A stretch of DNA of 53,909 nucleotides from Clostridium_AI sp002297865. Its GTDB lineage: Bacteria; Bacillota; Clostridia; Lachnospirales; Lachnospiraceae. Below the pieces are notes generated by a model. It made no database searches. It saw only the letters and a list, made by a program, of their open reading frames with translations, and was not told the origin of the DNA. Location: positions 1-53,909 of the forward strand of contig CALFNR010000048.1 of assembly GCA_937903005.1 (NCBI GenBank), written 5' to 3'. Positions within the stretch are counted from its first letter, which is position 1, and every line of letters starts with the position of its first letter. Position numbers and translations under genes: made by a program. Below are positions 24,101 through 33,073 of the stretch, piece by piece.

Positions 24101-27100
24101 TCTTGCAATCTGCTCAAGCATTAGCTGGATTCGTCTATAGATAGCATGAATCTCTTCTTCTGCATATTCATTTGGATTGTACATTATATTCCAGTGCATT
24201 GTATCTAATGTTATGTTCACACTAACAGTTAATGCATAATTGGTCTGCTCTCTTACCTGTTTCATGCCTAGTGTAAATTCCATATTAGCAGCATCATCCC
24301 GACTTACTACATTCGTGTCGATGTAGTAATTCTCGTACACATACAAGGTCTTAACCAGGTTCTCACCAATACCGCTTGCACTCTGAATATCAGCAAGCGC
24401 ACAGTAATCGTAATTGCCACTTTCATTTGACTGATTCTGCATTGCTAACAACAGATCGGATACCTTTGTTTCTTCCGTTACCGTTTCCCTTACTGGGATA
24501 GTATTAATGAATAATCCTGTCATTTCCTCAATGTTTCTAATTTCTGCATTACGGCCTGATACTACCTTGCCGAATACGACATCATTTATATGATTATATT
24601 TTTGAAGCAGAATTCCCCATACCGTTTCTGTAATAGTGTTAATCGTTACATTACAGCCAGCGGCTGTCTGTCGTAACTTCTCTGTCAGTTCAGTGCTTAC
24701 CTCATAATCAGCACGTATCATGTTACTGCTTTGCTTCTCTGGTTTTCTGACTGGCGTAATGGCTGCGGATTCTTCATATCCTTCCAGCAATTTCCCCCAA
24801 TAAGACATTGCCGTCTTCTTGCTGCGCTTCTCAATCCAGTTGATGTAATCACTGTACTGACTCTGGTTCTGGTTCTTTGCCGTAATCTCTTGTTTAAGCT
24901 CATCATAGGATATTCCTTTTTCCAGTTTCATATATAAAGAGATTAGATTTCCTATAATCGCTGAAGAACTCCAGCCATCCATAATAATGTGATGTGCCGT
25001 AACAATCAGATCATATTTTCCTTGTGCATATTGGATTACGTCCATTCGCATCAATGCATCATCAATTAGATCAAATCCTCGTTCCACATCTTCCCTGACA
25101 AGTTTTTTCATGTTCTCGTCTTGGGACTGTTCATCTAGTGCCGTAAAATCGTGTTCGTTCCATTCTATTTTTCTATCCTTCAATACAACTTGTAATGGTG
25201 TGGAAACAAAACGGTAATCTACAAATGCCGTTCTTAACACCTGATACTGCCAAGCCAGCAGTTCTGTTGCCTGTCTAAGAATATCCTTATGAAGTATTCC
25301 ATTCCATGTATATACGGTCTGCAATACGTACTCTGTACCGCTTCCACTCTGAATGTTATGGAACATCATTCCTTTTTGCAGTGGTGATAAGGTATAGATA
25401 TCCTCCACATCTGGGTATTGTAAATCTTCATTTTTCATAGTCACTGAAGAATAATCCGATTTTGTCCGTTCACTCTCACTTAAGGAAGCACAGTACTGAA
25501 TCATTTCACATAAGCTTTCCTTATAAAGTCTGGCAAGGTTTTGTAACTGTTCTTCTGTAAGGATACGGCTATCTCCCTGTATGGAGAATTGCAGTTGTTT
25601 GTTTACTACAAAACCATTGAATTTAATGGCACCTGGAAGTGCATTTTCTTTCGCAACACTTTCTCCTAATGGGTAAATTGGATCTGTATCTCTAACCATC
25701 TCCCCTAAATAGTTAAAATAAATGTCTACATTTTTCTTGCTGTCTTTTGGGAGCATTCCACAGCCGATTCCTCCATTTGGTATGTCACGAATAGCTTCTT
25801 TTGCGAGGATAATATTCTGTTTTGCTGTTTTCCGGCAGGAAAGGTTTACTGGATAGGAGCAGGTAAACCAGCCTATTGTTCTTTCTATGTTTACATTTTT
25901 ATCCAATTGTACACGTCCATGACTCTCCAGCATAACAGAAACATGTTCCTGTCCTGTAAGCTTTTGAACGGCACTTGCTAAAGCACCAAGGAGAATGTCA
26001 TTGTGCTCCGTATGGAATGCATGATTTGTTCTTCTTAAAAAATCATCTGTCTGCTCTTCTGATAAGCTTAGTGACCTGGTGAATACAGCCGTTGGCTTGG
26101 TCTGTTTATCATTTTCTGGAACATTTTCTATCTCTAATGAAAGGTTCTGAATGTTGGAAACTGCTTTATTCCAGCAGGCCAGCTCGGCATCTTCCATATA
26201 TTGTTCTGGATACTGTGACAGCAGTTCACTCCATGCCTTAAATGACATTGTCTTACCTGGCAGTACTGCTTTTCCTGTTGCCTTAATCTGTTCGTACGCT
26301 CGGCTAAAGTCTTCTCCAAAGATTCTTAAGGACACTCCATCGATTACGAGGTGATGCATACAGACAAACAGATAATCCTTATCACCATGGAATAGTACCG
26401 CTTTCACAAGTGGTCCTCCTGCAAGGTCTATGCTCTCCTGTACTCTTGTACAAATGTTTTGTGCCCACAGTTCATAATCATGTTCACCAGTTCCATCTGC
26501 TTCTTCCAATGTGAAGTTTGTTCCTCTCTCGTATGGCTGAATCACTAGTTTTCCATCTTTTAGCACACTTCGCAACATATCATGGTGTTCCACAACTGCC
26601 TCTAAGGCATCCTGCACAAGTTTCATGTTTGCTCCCTCTACTGGGAATGTCATCGCTTGATTGAAATGTGCTGGATTACTTAAGTTCCAATCATTTAAGA
26701 ACTCTTCTATCACTGGCGTGTTCTTTACTTCTCCTGTCACAGTCTCATAATCAGCATCTTGTTCAGACAGTTTTGTCATATCGTGTACGATAAGCTCTGG
26801 CAGCCTTCCCTGCAAAACAGTCTTAACCGTAACTTCATATCCTGCTTCTCTTAATCTAGATACTACTAACATTGCCTTTATGGAATCGCCACCTGCTTCA
26901 AAAAAACTGGTCTTCATTCCAACCTTATCTATGCCCAGTGCTGACTCAAATGCTTCACATACTGCTATTTCTGCATCTGACTCCGGTGCAACGTATTCCT
27001 CTTGGAAATCCTCCATCTGTACTGGCAATGCCTTTTTATCTGGTTTTCCATTGACAGTAACCGGAATCTGGTCCATCTGAAGGAATTTGGATGGTATCAT

Positions 27101-30100
27101 GTAGCTTGGCAGTGCTTTGGCAATTTCCGCTCTTACTGCCGATTTATCAATTGGTCTTTCTGCTACATAGTAGGCGCAGATATATTGATTGCCATCTTCA
27201 CTTTCTCGTACCATGATTACACCATCTGTAATCTCTGGAATTCCTAACAGTACCTGCTGAATCTCCTGAATTTCAATACGGTAGCCACGGATCTTGACCT
27301 GCTCATCATTTCTTCCTAAATACTCAATATTACCGTCTGGAAGCCAGCGGCCTAAATCCCCAGTATGGTAGACTCTGCTCATTACATTGGAATCAATTAC
27401 GAATTTTTCATCGGTTAATTCTGGCTGATTCAGATACCCTCTGGCAACACCTTTTCCACCTACACAGATTTCACCTGGCACATAGTACCCGCATAGTTTT
27501 CCATCCTTTTTAATGACAACCTGCTGGTTGGTAACTGGACGTCCTATTGGAATCACATCTGGAATGGAATCACCCTTTTCACATTTCCAATCCGTCGCAC
27601 AGACTGTAACCTCAGTTGGTCCGTAAGAATTCAAGTAAACGCCCTTTTGAATAGCTTTTTCCACAATATCCTTACTACTTGCAGAACCAGCTGTTACAAC
27701 AAGTTTGTCAAACTGCACGCCGCTTTGTCGATAGTATGCCGGTGGAAGACTGGATATACTGGCTCCTGTCTGTTTGATATATGCCTTCATCTTCTCTGGT
27801 TCACGAATAATGTCTTCATCTGCCATGACTAGCGCTGCACCGAATGCGAATGGCATCATCATTTCCCATACAGAACCATCGAATACATAGTTTGAGAACA
27901 TCAGTATGCGGTCATCCTCTGTAACAGGGAGTGCTGTCCTCTGATAATGCATTAGATTTGCTGGTCCTGACTGCTCAATCATAACACCCTTTGGTTTTCC
28001 TGTACTTCCAGATGTGTAGATAATGTAGGCTAAATCCTCTGGCCGGCTTCCACTCACTAGCTCTGCCTCTCCCTGCCATTCTTCTTCATTAAGGTTCAGA
28101 CAAGGAAGTGTTTCAAACAACTTGGTCTGGTTACTTAAAAATGCTGCATTACTTTGAGTCGTATATGTGATTACTGCCTTGGCTTCACTATCTTCTAGCA
28201 TGAATCGGATTCGCTCCTCTGGATAGTCAACCCCTAGTGGCACATAGGCTGCATTTGCCATGTAAACTCCAAGAATGGCTGCAATCATCTCCACACTTCG
28301 CTCCATGTACAGTGCAACTCTGTCTTCTCTCTGAATTTCCAGCCCTTCTAATTTTCTGGCAATAAGTGCTGCTCGTCTTGCAAGTTCCTGATAGGTGATA
28401 TTTTCCTCTTGATAGATTACGGCAATGTTATCCGGTGTCTTCTTCACCTGCGCTAAAAACTGTTCCGTAACCGTCTGACATTCACCAAATTCCACTATGT
28501 TCTGGAACGTGTTAAGAATTGTCTCTCTCTCCTGCATAGTTGCCATTTCGTAGTCTGCAAGCTTATTGTCTGGATTGTCTAATGCTTGTTCTAGCAAGTG
28601 CAGATAATGTGTCAGCATCCATTGCATACTGTTTTCTTTGTAAATATCTGTGCAGTATTCTAAATCGAAATAGAACTCACCATTTGCCTCTGCGACATGG
28701 AATGTCATATCGAATTTAGCAACTGTACTCTCTGTAACGGCACCTGTAACCGTGCTTCCCTCTAAGACAAACTCTGCATTTTCTGTGTTTTGAAGAACGA
28801 ACATCACATCAAACAGTGGGTTACGGGACATGTCGTCGTTTACTTCTATGTGTGATATTAACTCTTCGAACGGATACTCCTGATTGGCAAATGCTTTAAG
28901 ACAAGTTTCCTTCATTTCCATAAGAAAACTCTCAAAACTCTTCTCTCTAGCTGGCTTTCCTCTCAATGCAAGGGTGTTAACGAACATTCCTAACATCTGT
29001 TCGGTATCAGGATGCGTTCTTCCACTAACAGGTGTTCCAACGACATTATCTTCTTGACCGCTATACATTGCTAATAGTGCCATAACACCTGATAACAGAA
29101 TCATGTAATCCGTTGTCCCCGTCTTCTTTCCATATGTTTTGACTGCCTGATACAGCTTTTCCCCACTCGCTGCATGAACCATAGCGCCATGATAACTACG
29201 TTCATTCTGTCTTGGATAATCCAATGGCATCTCAAGAACTGGCGGCTTTTCTTTGTACATGTCTAACCAGTAATTCTTCTGTTCTGACAAGTCTCTGTTT
29301 GCCATCCATTCGCTGTAATCCTTGTATTGTCTCAGCTCAGTATCCAAGGTCTTGTGATTGTATAATGCCATAAATTCTTTTATGAAAATGCTGCAGCTCA
29401 TACCATCACTGATGATATGATGCATATCGAACATGAGAAGATAATGGCCCTGGCATTTAACAAGTTTTACTCTTATAAGAGACCCGCTTTCTAAGTGAAA
29501 TGGTTTCACAAATCTGCTTAAAAGCTCTTCTTTCGTGTGAATAGTGTCTTCCTCATACACAAAATCGGCCTCACAGTGCGCAAGTACATGCTGAATGGGT
29601 TCTCCATCCTTCATGACAAATGCTGTCCGTAAAATTTCGTGACGTTCTATCATTTGCTCAAATGCTGCTTTGATAGCATCTTTGTCTACAGAGCCCGTAA
29701 GTTCAATTCCCTGTGGCATATTGTAGAGAATTCCATCGCTATCCATCTGGGATATTAGGAAAATTCGCCTCTGTACAGAAGACATTTTGTAGAACTCCCT
29801 TCCTGACACAACTGGAATTGGTTCATATACATTTTCCTCTCCTGTAATTCTTTGTGCAATTCGTTCTACCGTTCGATCAACAAATACCCATTGCAGCTCA
29901 ATACGGCAGCCAGTCTTTGCTTCTATCTGGTTCACTAGTCTAGTTGCCCGAAGGGAATGACCGCCCATCTCGAAGAAATCATCATGGACACCAATTCGTT
30001 CTTCCCCTAATATGGCTGCGAAGATCTCACATAACGTAGCTTCCAATTCTGTACGTGGTGCCAGGTATTCCTTACTGCTCACAGCTTCTGGGTCTGGCAA

Positions 30101-33028
30101 TGCACGTCTATTAAGCTTACCACTCTGATTTAATGGAATCTCATCAATTTGAAGAATATAAGCTGGAATCATGTAGGCTGGCACTTCACGTTCTAGCTGC
30201 CTTGTTATTTTGGCAATGTCTAACTTACTTTCAGATTCTAAGTAAGCGCAGATATTTAAGTCCCCTGTCTTATCCTTCCTGGCAATTACGGCACAGTTTT
30301 TAACTTCTGCCTGTTTTCGGATAATACTTTCTATCTCGCCTAATTCAATACGAAAGCCACGTATCTTAACTTGCTGATCCATTCGTCCAAGATACTCGAT
30401 ATTGCCATCTGGAAGCCAGCGTGCAAGGTCCCCGCTTCGGTAGAGTGTGCCTTCTTTGTATGGATTGTTCGTAAATTTCTCCTTGGTCAGTTCTTCTAAA
30501 TGAATATATCCTTTTGCTACACCTGCACCTGCAATGCATAATTCTCCCGGGATGCCTATTCCTGCAAGGTCATCATTGGCCAAAATATAGGTCTGTGCAT
30601 TGGCAACTGGTTTTCCAATCAGTACTTTGGCAATATCAGGCTCACAATTGTAATAGGTTGAATAAATACTTGCTTCGGTCGGACCATATGCGTTAATCAC
30701 TTTCATGTCTGAACCAATCTCATCAGACAGCTCGTAAAGTAACTGCACACTATCCTCACCCAATGCTTCTCCTGCTGCAATAACATATCTTAATCCCTTT
30801 ATATTTTCTGCAAGTACTCGATTATGCTTCATAGTAGCTAGGAATAGCTGAAACATAGATGGTACAAAGTTCACTACTGTAACGTTATGTTCTCGTATCA
30901 CCTGACTAATTCTTACAGTATCTTTTTCTGCTCCTGGCTCTGGAAGAACCAATGCTGCGCCTGCTAGTGGAAACCATAAAATTTCACTTGCCGATACATC
31001 AAAGCAGTAAGAAGTCTTCTGAAGAATGACATCTTCACTCGTAATTGGATACTGATGCTGTAGCCAATAGATGGTATTTAAAAGACCTCGTTCATAGTTG
31101 GCTACTCCTTTTGGCTTTCCTGTTGTTCCTGATGTATAAATTGCATATATAATACGATCTGGATTCTGTACCACCGCTTCTAGCTCTCTTATGCTTTCCT
31201 TCCAGTCGATTGTTTCTACATCTAATATGGTAATGCCCTCTAGAACTTCCTTATGCGCATAAGATTCTTTCCCAAATGCTGTAAGTACCGCTTTTGGCTG
31301 ACAGTCATTTAGGATATAGGCTGTTCTTTCCTTAGGATACTCTGGATCAATTGGCACATAAGCTGCTCCTGCCTTGATAACACCATAGATGGCAATTATC
31401 ATTTCCATGCTCCTTCTAGCTAAAATGGCAACATAATCACCACTTGCAACTCCTTTATCCTGCAGCATCACTGCTAACTGGCTTGTACGCTTGTCAAACT
31501 CCTGATAACTCATCGTTCCTTCTGGAGTAATCAGAGCCGTCTTATCTGGCATCATAGCTGCACGCATCTTAAGAATTTCTGCAAATGACGAAATATAGTC
31601 CTCATACTCTACTGCAGTATTATTAAATGCAGTAAGAATCTGCTCTCTTTCGGCTTGTGTAGCTAATTTCAATTTGCTGGTCTTTATATCTAATCCATTC
31701 TGCATTTGAAGAAGGATACTTTCTGCAAAATGCAGAATGGTAAAAATCTGGCTTTCACAATATTCATTAGGATTATACATAATACTAAGATTGAGAAACT
31801 CATTTCCAGCATTGGCACTAACCGTAATTGGGTAGTTTGTCTGCTCTCTGACTCCTACTGGCATAAGAAGCGGCCGCTCTACATTAGTGCTGCTGTTTAA
31901 TGCTTTCACATCTACATAGTAGTTTTCATAAGCTAATAACGTCTGGAACAGGTTCGCTCCCAGTTTCGTTAAGTTTGCAATCTCGGCAAGGGAACAGTAT
32001 TCATATTCGCTGGCTTCATTACAATGTTTCTGAATCTGGCTTAATAACTCTCTTAATGTGGTGCCTTCTTCACATTGCACACGTAACGGCAATGTGTTGA
32101 TAAACAGACCCACCATGTTATCTATGTCACGAATGGGTGCACTTCTTCCTGATACAACTCGTCCAAATACTACATCCCTCGTATGATTGTAGCTCTGAAG
32201 CAAAAGTCCCCATGCAGCCTGGACGATAGTACTAACGGTTACGTAATCATCTCCCATACCCGTTTGTATCTCTTCAATAATTGACATTGGTATCTGGATT
32301 CCTGCCTTTGCCACCTGTTCGTCACAAGCTTGTGGCTTTTTAAGAGATGGAACTGTTGAAACACCCTCAAATCCTTCTAAAGCATCTCCGAAAAAGCTTA
32401 ATGCTTTCTGGCTATCCTGGCTCTCAATCCATTTCGAATATTCTCCGTACTTTGGCTCAATATCACATTCCCATTTGATTTCCTGCTCTAATTGTTCAAA
32501 TGATTTGCCTTTTAATAAGAACTCATAATACTTCATGAAACTTCCTAAAATAATTGCATTACACCAGCCATCAATGATGATATGGTGCATACACCATATC
32601 ATCACTTTCTGGTTACCTGGTAATTGAACATAGGAAACTCGCATTAATGGGTCTTTCTGCAGATGAAATCCTCTCTTTACATCTGACTTTTTCAGATTTT
32701 CTAGCTTCTCTTTCCATTCTTCCTCTTGGCAGTCCGAGAAATCATAGCTCTGATACTCAATTTCTCTGTCTTTTAGAACAACAAGCAATGGTTTCGTTGC
32801 CTTCTTGGAGATAACCATCATACGACATGCTTCATATCTCTTTGACAATAATTTTACGGACTGCCTAATTAAATCCTCTTTGGCATTTTCATTTACACGA
32901 TAAACACTTTGCAGGATGTAGTTGGTGGAATCCTTCTCCATTTCATCATAGAACAGCATTCCTTCCTGCATCGGTGTCAATGAATAAATATTTTCAATTT
33001 TTCCATTCAGTATGCTCCCGGTACCCAT
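21116..33028 (-). CDS. Non-ribosomal peptide synthetase, C-A-T-C-A-T-E-C-A-T-R (terminal)
   Basis: 3970-residue cytosolic assembly-line enzyme with the last three modules. C1 (about 10-465, HHIIIDGW at 148-155, DCL type); A1 (480-985, pocket code DVSNIAAIYK); T1 (GGHSL, Ser1025). C2 (1065-1510, HHIISDG, LCL type); A2 (1520-2000, code DGWSVASVCK); T2 (GGDSI, Ser2049); E (2100-2530, HHLVIDG, ESHGRV, FNYLG). C3 (2540-2985, HHIIMDGW, DCL); A3 (2990-3480, code DALWMGGTFK, near Val); T3 (GANSL, Ser3537); R (about 3575-3970, TGGTGFMG at 3616-3623, Tyr3772 and Lys3776 in YALTK). The reductase implies NAD(P)H release of an aldehyde or alcohol. The third A3 core motif ends PKA instead of PKG. ATG follows AAAGGAAAGG. 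Codes were read by alignment to GrsA by eye. Confidence 0.95.
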   Translation of the reverse strand: MGTGSILNGKIENIYSLTPMQEGMLFYDEMEKDSTNYILQSVYRVNENAKEDLIRQSVKLLSKRYEACRMMVISKKATKPLLVVLKDREIEYQSYDFSDCQEEEWKEKLENLKKSDVKRGFHLQKDPLMRVSYVQLPGNQKVMIWCMHHIIIDGWCNAIILGSFMKYYEFLLKGKSFEQLEQEIKWECDIEPKYGEYSKWIESQDSQKALSFFGDALEGFEGVSTVPSLKKPQACDEQVAKAGIQIPMSIIEEIQTGMGDDYVTVSTIVQAAWGLLLQSYNHTRDVVFGRVVSGRSAPIRDIDNMVGLFINTLPLRVQCEEGTTLRELLSQIQKHCNEASEYEYCSLAEIANLTKLGANLFQTLLAYENYYVDVKALNSSTNVERPLLMPVGVREQTNYPITVSANAGNEFLNLSIMYNPNEYCESQIFTILHFAESILLQMQNGLDIKTSKLKLATQAEREQILTAFNNTAVEYEDYISSFAEILKMRAAMMPDKTALITPEGTMSYQEFDKRTSQLAVMLQDKGVASGDYVAILARRSMEMIIAIYGVIKAGAAYVPIDPEYPKERTAYILNDCQPKAVLTAFGKESYAHKEVLEGITILDVETIDWKESIRELEAVVQNPDRIIYAIYTSGTTGKPKGVANYERGLLNTIYWLQHQYPITSEDVILQKTSYCFDVSASEILWFPLAGAALVLPEPGAEKDTVRISQVIREHNVTVVNFVPSMFQLFLATMKHNRVLAENIKGLRYVIAAGEALGEDSVQLLYELSDEIGSDMKVINAYGPTEASIYSTYYNCEPDIAKVLIGKPVANAQTYILANDDLAGIGIPGELCIAGAGVAKGYIHLEELTKEKFTNNPYKEGTLYRSGDLARWLPDGNIEYLGRMDQQVKIRGFRIELGEIESIIRKQAEVKNCAVIARKDKTGDLNICAYLESESKLDIAKITRQLEREVPAYMIPAYILQIDEIPLNQSGKLNRRALPDPEAVSSKEYLAPRTELEATLCEIFAAILGEERIGVHDDFFEMGGHSLRATRLVNQIEAKTGCRIELQWVFVDRTVERIAQRITGEENVYEPIPVVSGREFYKMSSVQRRIFLISQMDSDGILYNMPQGIELTGSVDKDAIKAAFEQMIERHEILRTAFVMKDGEPIQHVLAHCEADFVYEEDTIHTKEELLSRFVKPFHLESGSLIRVKLVKCQGHYLLMFDMHHIISDGMSCSIFIKEFMALYNHKTLDTELRQYKDYSEWMANRDLSEQKNYWLDMYKEKPPVLEMPLDYPRQNERSYHGAMVHAASGEKLYQAVKTYGKKTGTTDYMILLSGVMALLAMYSGQEDNVVGTPVSGRTHPDTEQMLGMFVNTLALRGKPAREKSFESFLMEMKETCLKAFANQEYPFEELISHIEVNDDMSRNPLFDVMFVLQNTENAEFVLEGSTVTGAVTESTVAKFDMTFHVAEANGEFYFDLEYCTDIYKENSMQWMLTHYLHLLEQALDNPDNKLADYEMATMQERETILNTFQNIVEFGECQTVTEQFLAQVKKTPDNIAVIYQEENITYQELARRAALIARKLEGLEIQREDRVALYMERSVEMIAAILGVYMANAAYVPLGVDYPEERIRFMLEDSEAKAVITYTTQSNAAFLSNQTKLFETLPCLNLNEEEWQGEAELVSGSRPEDLAYIIYTSGSTGKPKGVMIEQSGPANLMHYQRTALPVTEDDRILMFSNYVFDGSVWEMMMPFAFGAALVMADEDIIREPEKMKAYIKQTGASISSLPPAYYRQSGVQFDKLVVTAGSASSKDIVEKAIQKGVYLNSYGPTEVTVCATDWKCEKGDSIPDVIPIGRPVTNQQVVIKKDGKLCGYYVPGEICVGGKGVARGYLNQPELTDEKFVIDSNVMSRVYHTGDLGRWLPDGNIEYLGRNDEQVKIRGYRIEIQEIQQVLLGIPEITDGVIMVRESEDGNQYICAYYVAERPIDKSAVRAEIAKALPSYMIPSKFLQMDQIPVTVNGKPDKKALPVQMEDFQEEYVAPESDAEIAVCEAFESALGIDKVGMKTSFFEAGGDSIKAMLVVSRLREAGYEVTVKTVLQGRLPELIVHDMTKLSEQDADYETVTGEVKNTPVIEEFLNDWNLSNPAHFNQAMTFPVEGANMKLVQDALEAVVEHHDMLRSVLKDGKLVIQPYERGTNFTLEEADGTGEHDYELWAQNICTRVQESIDLAGGPLVKAVLFHGDKDYLFVCMHHLVIDGVSLRIFGEDFSRAYEQIKATGKAVLPGKTMSFKAWSELLSQYPEQYMEDAELACWNKAVSNIQNLSLEIENVPENDKQTKPTAVFTRSLSLSEEQTDDFLRRTNHAFHTEHNDILLGALASAVQKLTGQEHVSVMLESHGRVQLDKNVNIERTIGWFTCSYPVNLSCRKTAKQNIILAKEAIRDIPNGGIGCGMLPKDSKKNVDIYFNYLGEMVRDTDPIYPLGESVAKENALPGAIKFNGFVVNKQLQFSIQGDSRILTEEQLQNLARLYKESLCEMIQYCASLSESERTKSDYSSVTMKNEDLQYPDVEDIYTLSPLQKGMMFHNIQSGSGTEYVLQTVYTWNGILHKDILRQATELLAWQYQVLRTAFVDYRFVSTPLQVVLKDRKIEWNEHDFTALDEQSQDENMKKLVREDVERGFDLIDDALMRMDVIQYAQGKYDLIVTAHHIIMDGWSSSAIIGNLISLYMKLEKGISYDELKQEITAKNQNQSQYSDYINWIEKRSKKTAMSYWGKLLEGYEESAAITPVRKPEKQSSNMIRADYEVSTELTEKLRQTAAGCNVTINTITETVWGILLQKYNHINDVVFGKVVSGRNAEIRNIEEMTGLFINTIPVRETVTEETKVSDLLLAMQNQSNESGNYDYCALADIQSASGIGENLVKTLYVYENYYIDTNVVSRDDAANMEFTLGMKQVREQTNYALTVSVNITLDTMHWNIMYNPNEYAEEEIHAIYRRIQLMLEQIARNPDMLVQELEFALEEEREQILGQFNQEPVPYEENVAKLWNEQAKMMPDKTAVIYGEQKLTYEELDAHANQIAKVLAKYGICKGESVAFLADPDVETIAWILGIVKHGCSYVAIDSSYPKSRMQFMLKDSNTRMLFTAKDIELDVAFKLNPSMEVLGDDITNYEEQAITKDDLIYLIYTSGTTGEPKASMIEHKSVVRLVKDKQCYQMNEDTVLLQSGTMAFDAFTLEMWGPLLCGGTLILSNKEMLLQTAALAECITNNKVNTMWLTARLYNQIVMEDVHVFDTLTYLMIGGEKLSEDHVRRLKSVNTHTKLINGYGPTENTTFTTVYTIPDTFTEIPIGKPVQNTQVYIMNHKALCGIGMVGELCTAGDGVARGYLNQKELTAQRFITNPYGKGLLYRTGDMAKWTPDGNVLYCQRADEQVKLRGYRIELGEIETALRKLDEVTDAVVVFGENEAGQTHLYAYLVNAEEQLDIMTIRQQLIPLLPTYMIPSYMMQIEAIPISPNGKLDKKVLPKIANICRAEYAAPRNENEQHLCKIYGEAVGIDRFGIDDNLFELGANSLTVMQIVGRSVSEGFQITIQNVFEHPTIRKLAEYKDKNHRYEELINKEEDIQIRELLKGNVLENDAPIKERKLGKVFLTGGTGFMGAHIISKLLEAGSDTVYCLVRCRSQEHGYERMKENLHYYFGGAYDDELAKRIIVIQGDLITSDYEEILPDDIDTIIHTAAHTKHYGFYEEFYNINVVATQKIANYAKAKGISLTYISTMSICAIMDAEVTDTSFSESEFYKKQILTDSPYALTKFLAEKAVLQAMGDGLDAIILRVGNLTNRYSDLKGAKDYRNNRFISQMKTLLKAGSFSEEVLQSTLEFSPIDEVAEGVVALTRFRAEGCNTFHLHSDEYVSFSRFMQAIKKAGVTIKNEVNLTKYIHDNTEEKIRSEIYSFLAALSYEHAVQGVHSENAFTLSYLDRIGFEFKTLNDRYIDSWVKYYQKLGYWNE

Positions 33029-33073
33029 TTTTCTGTTTCCTTTCCTTTCGAACAGTTCTTATCTGTTCTTATT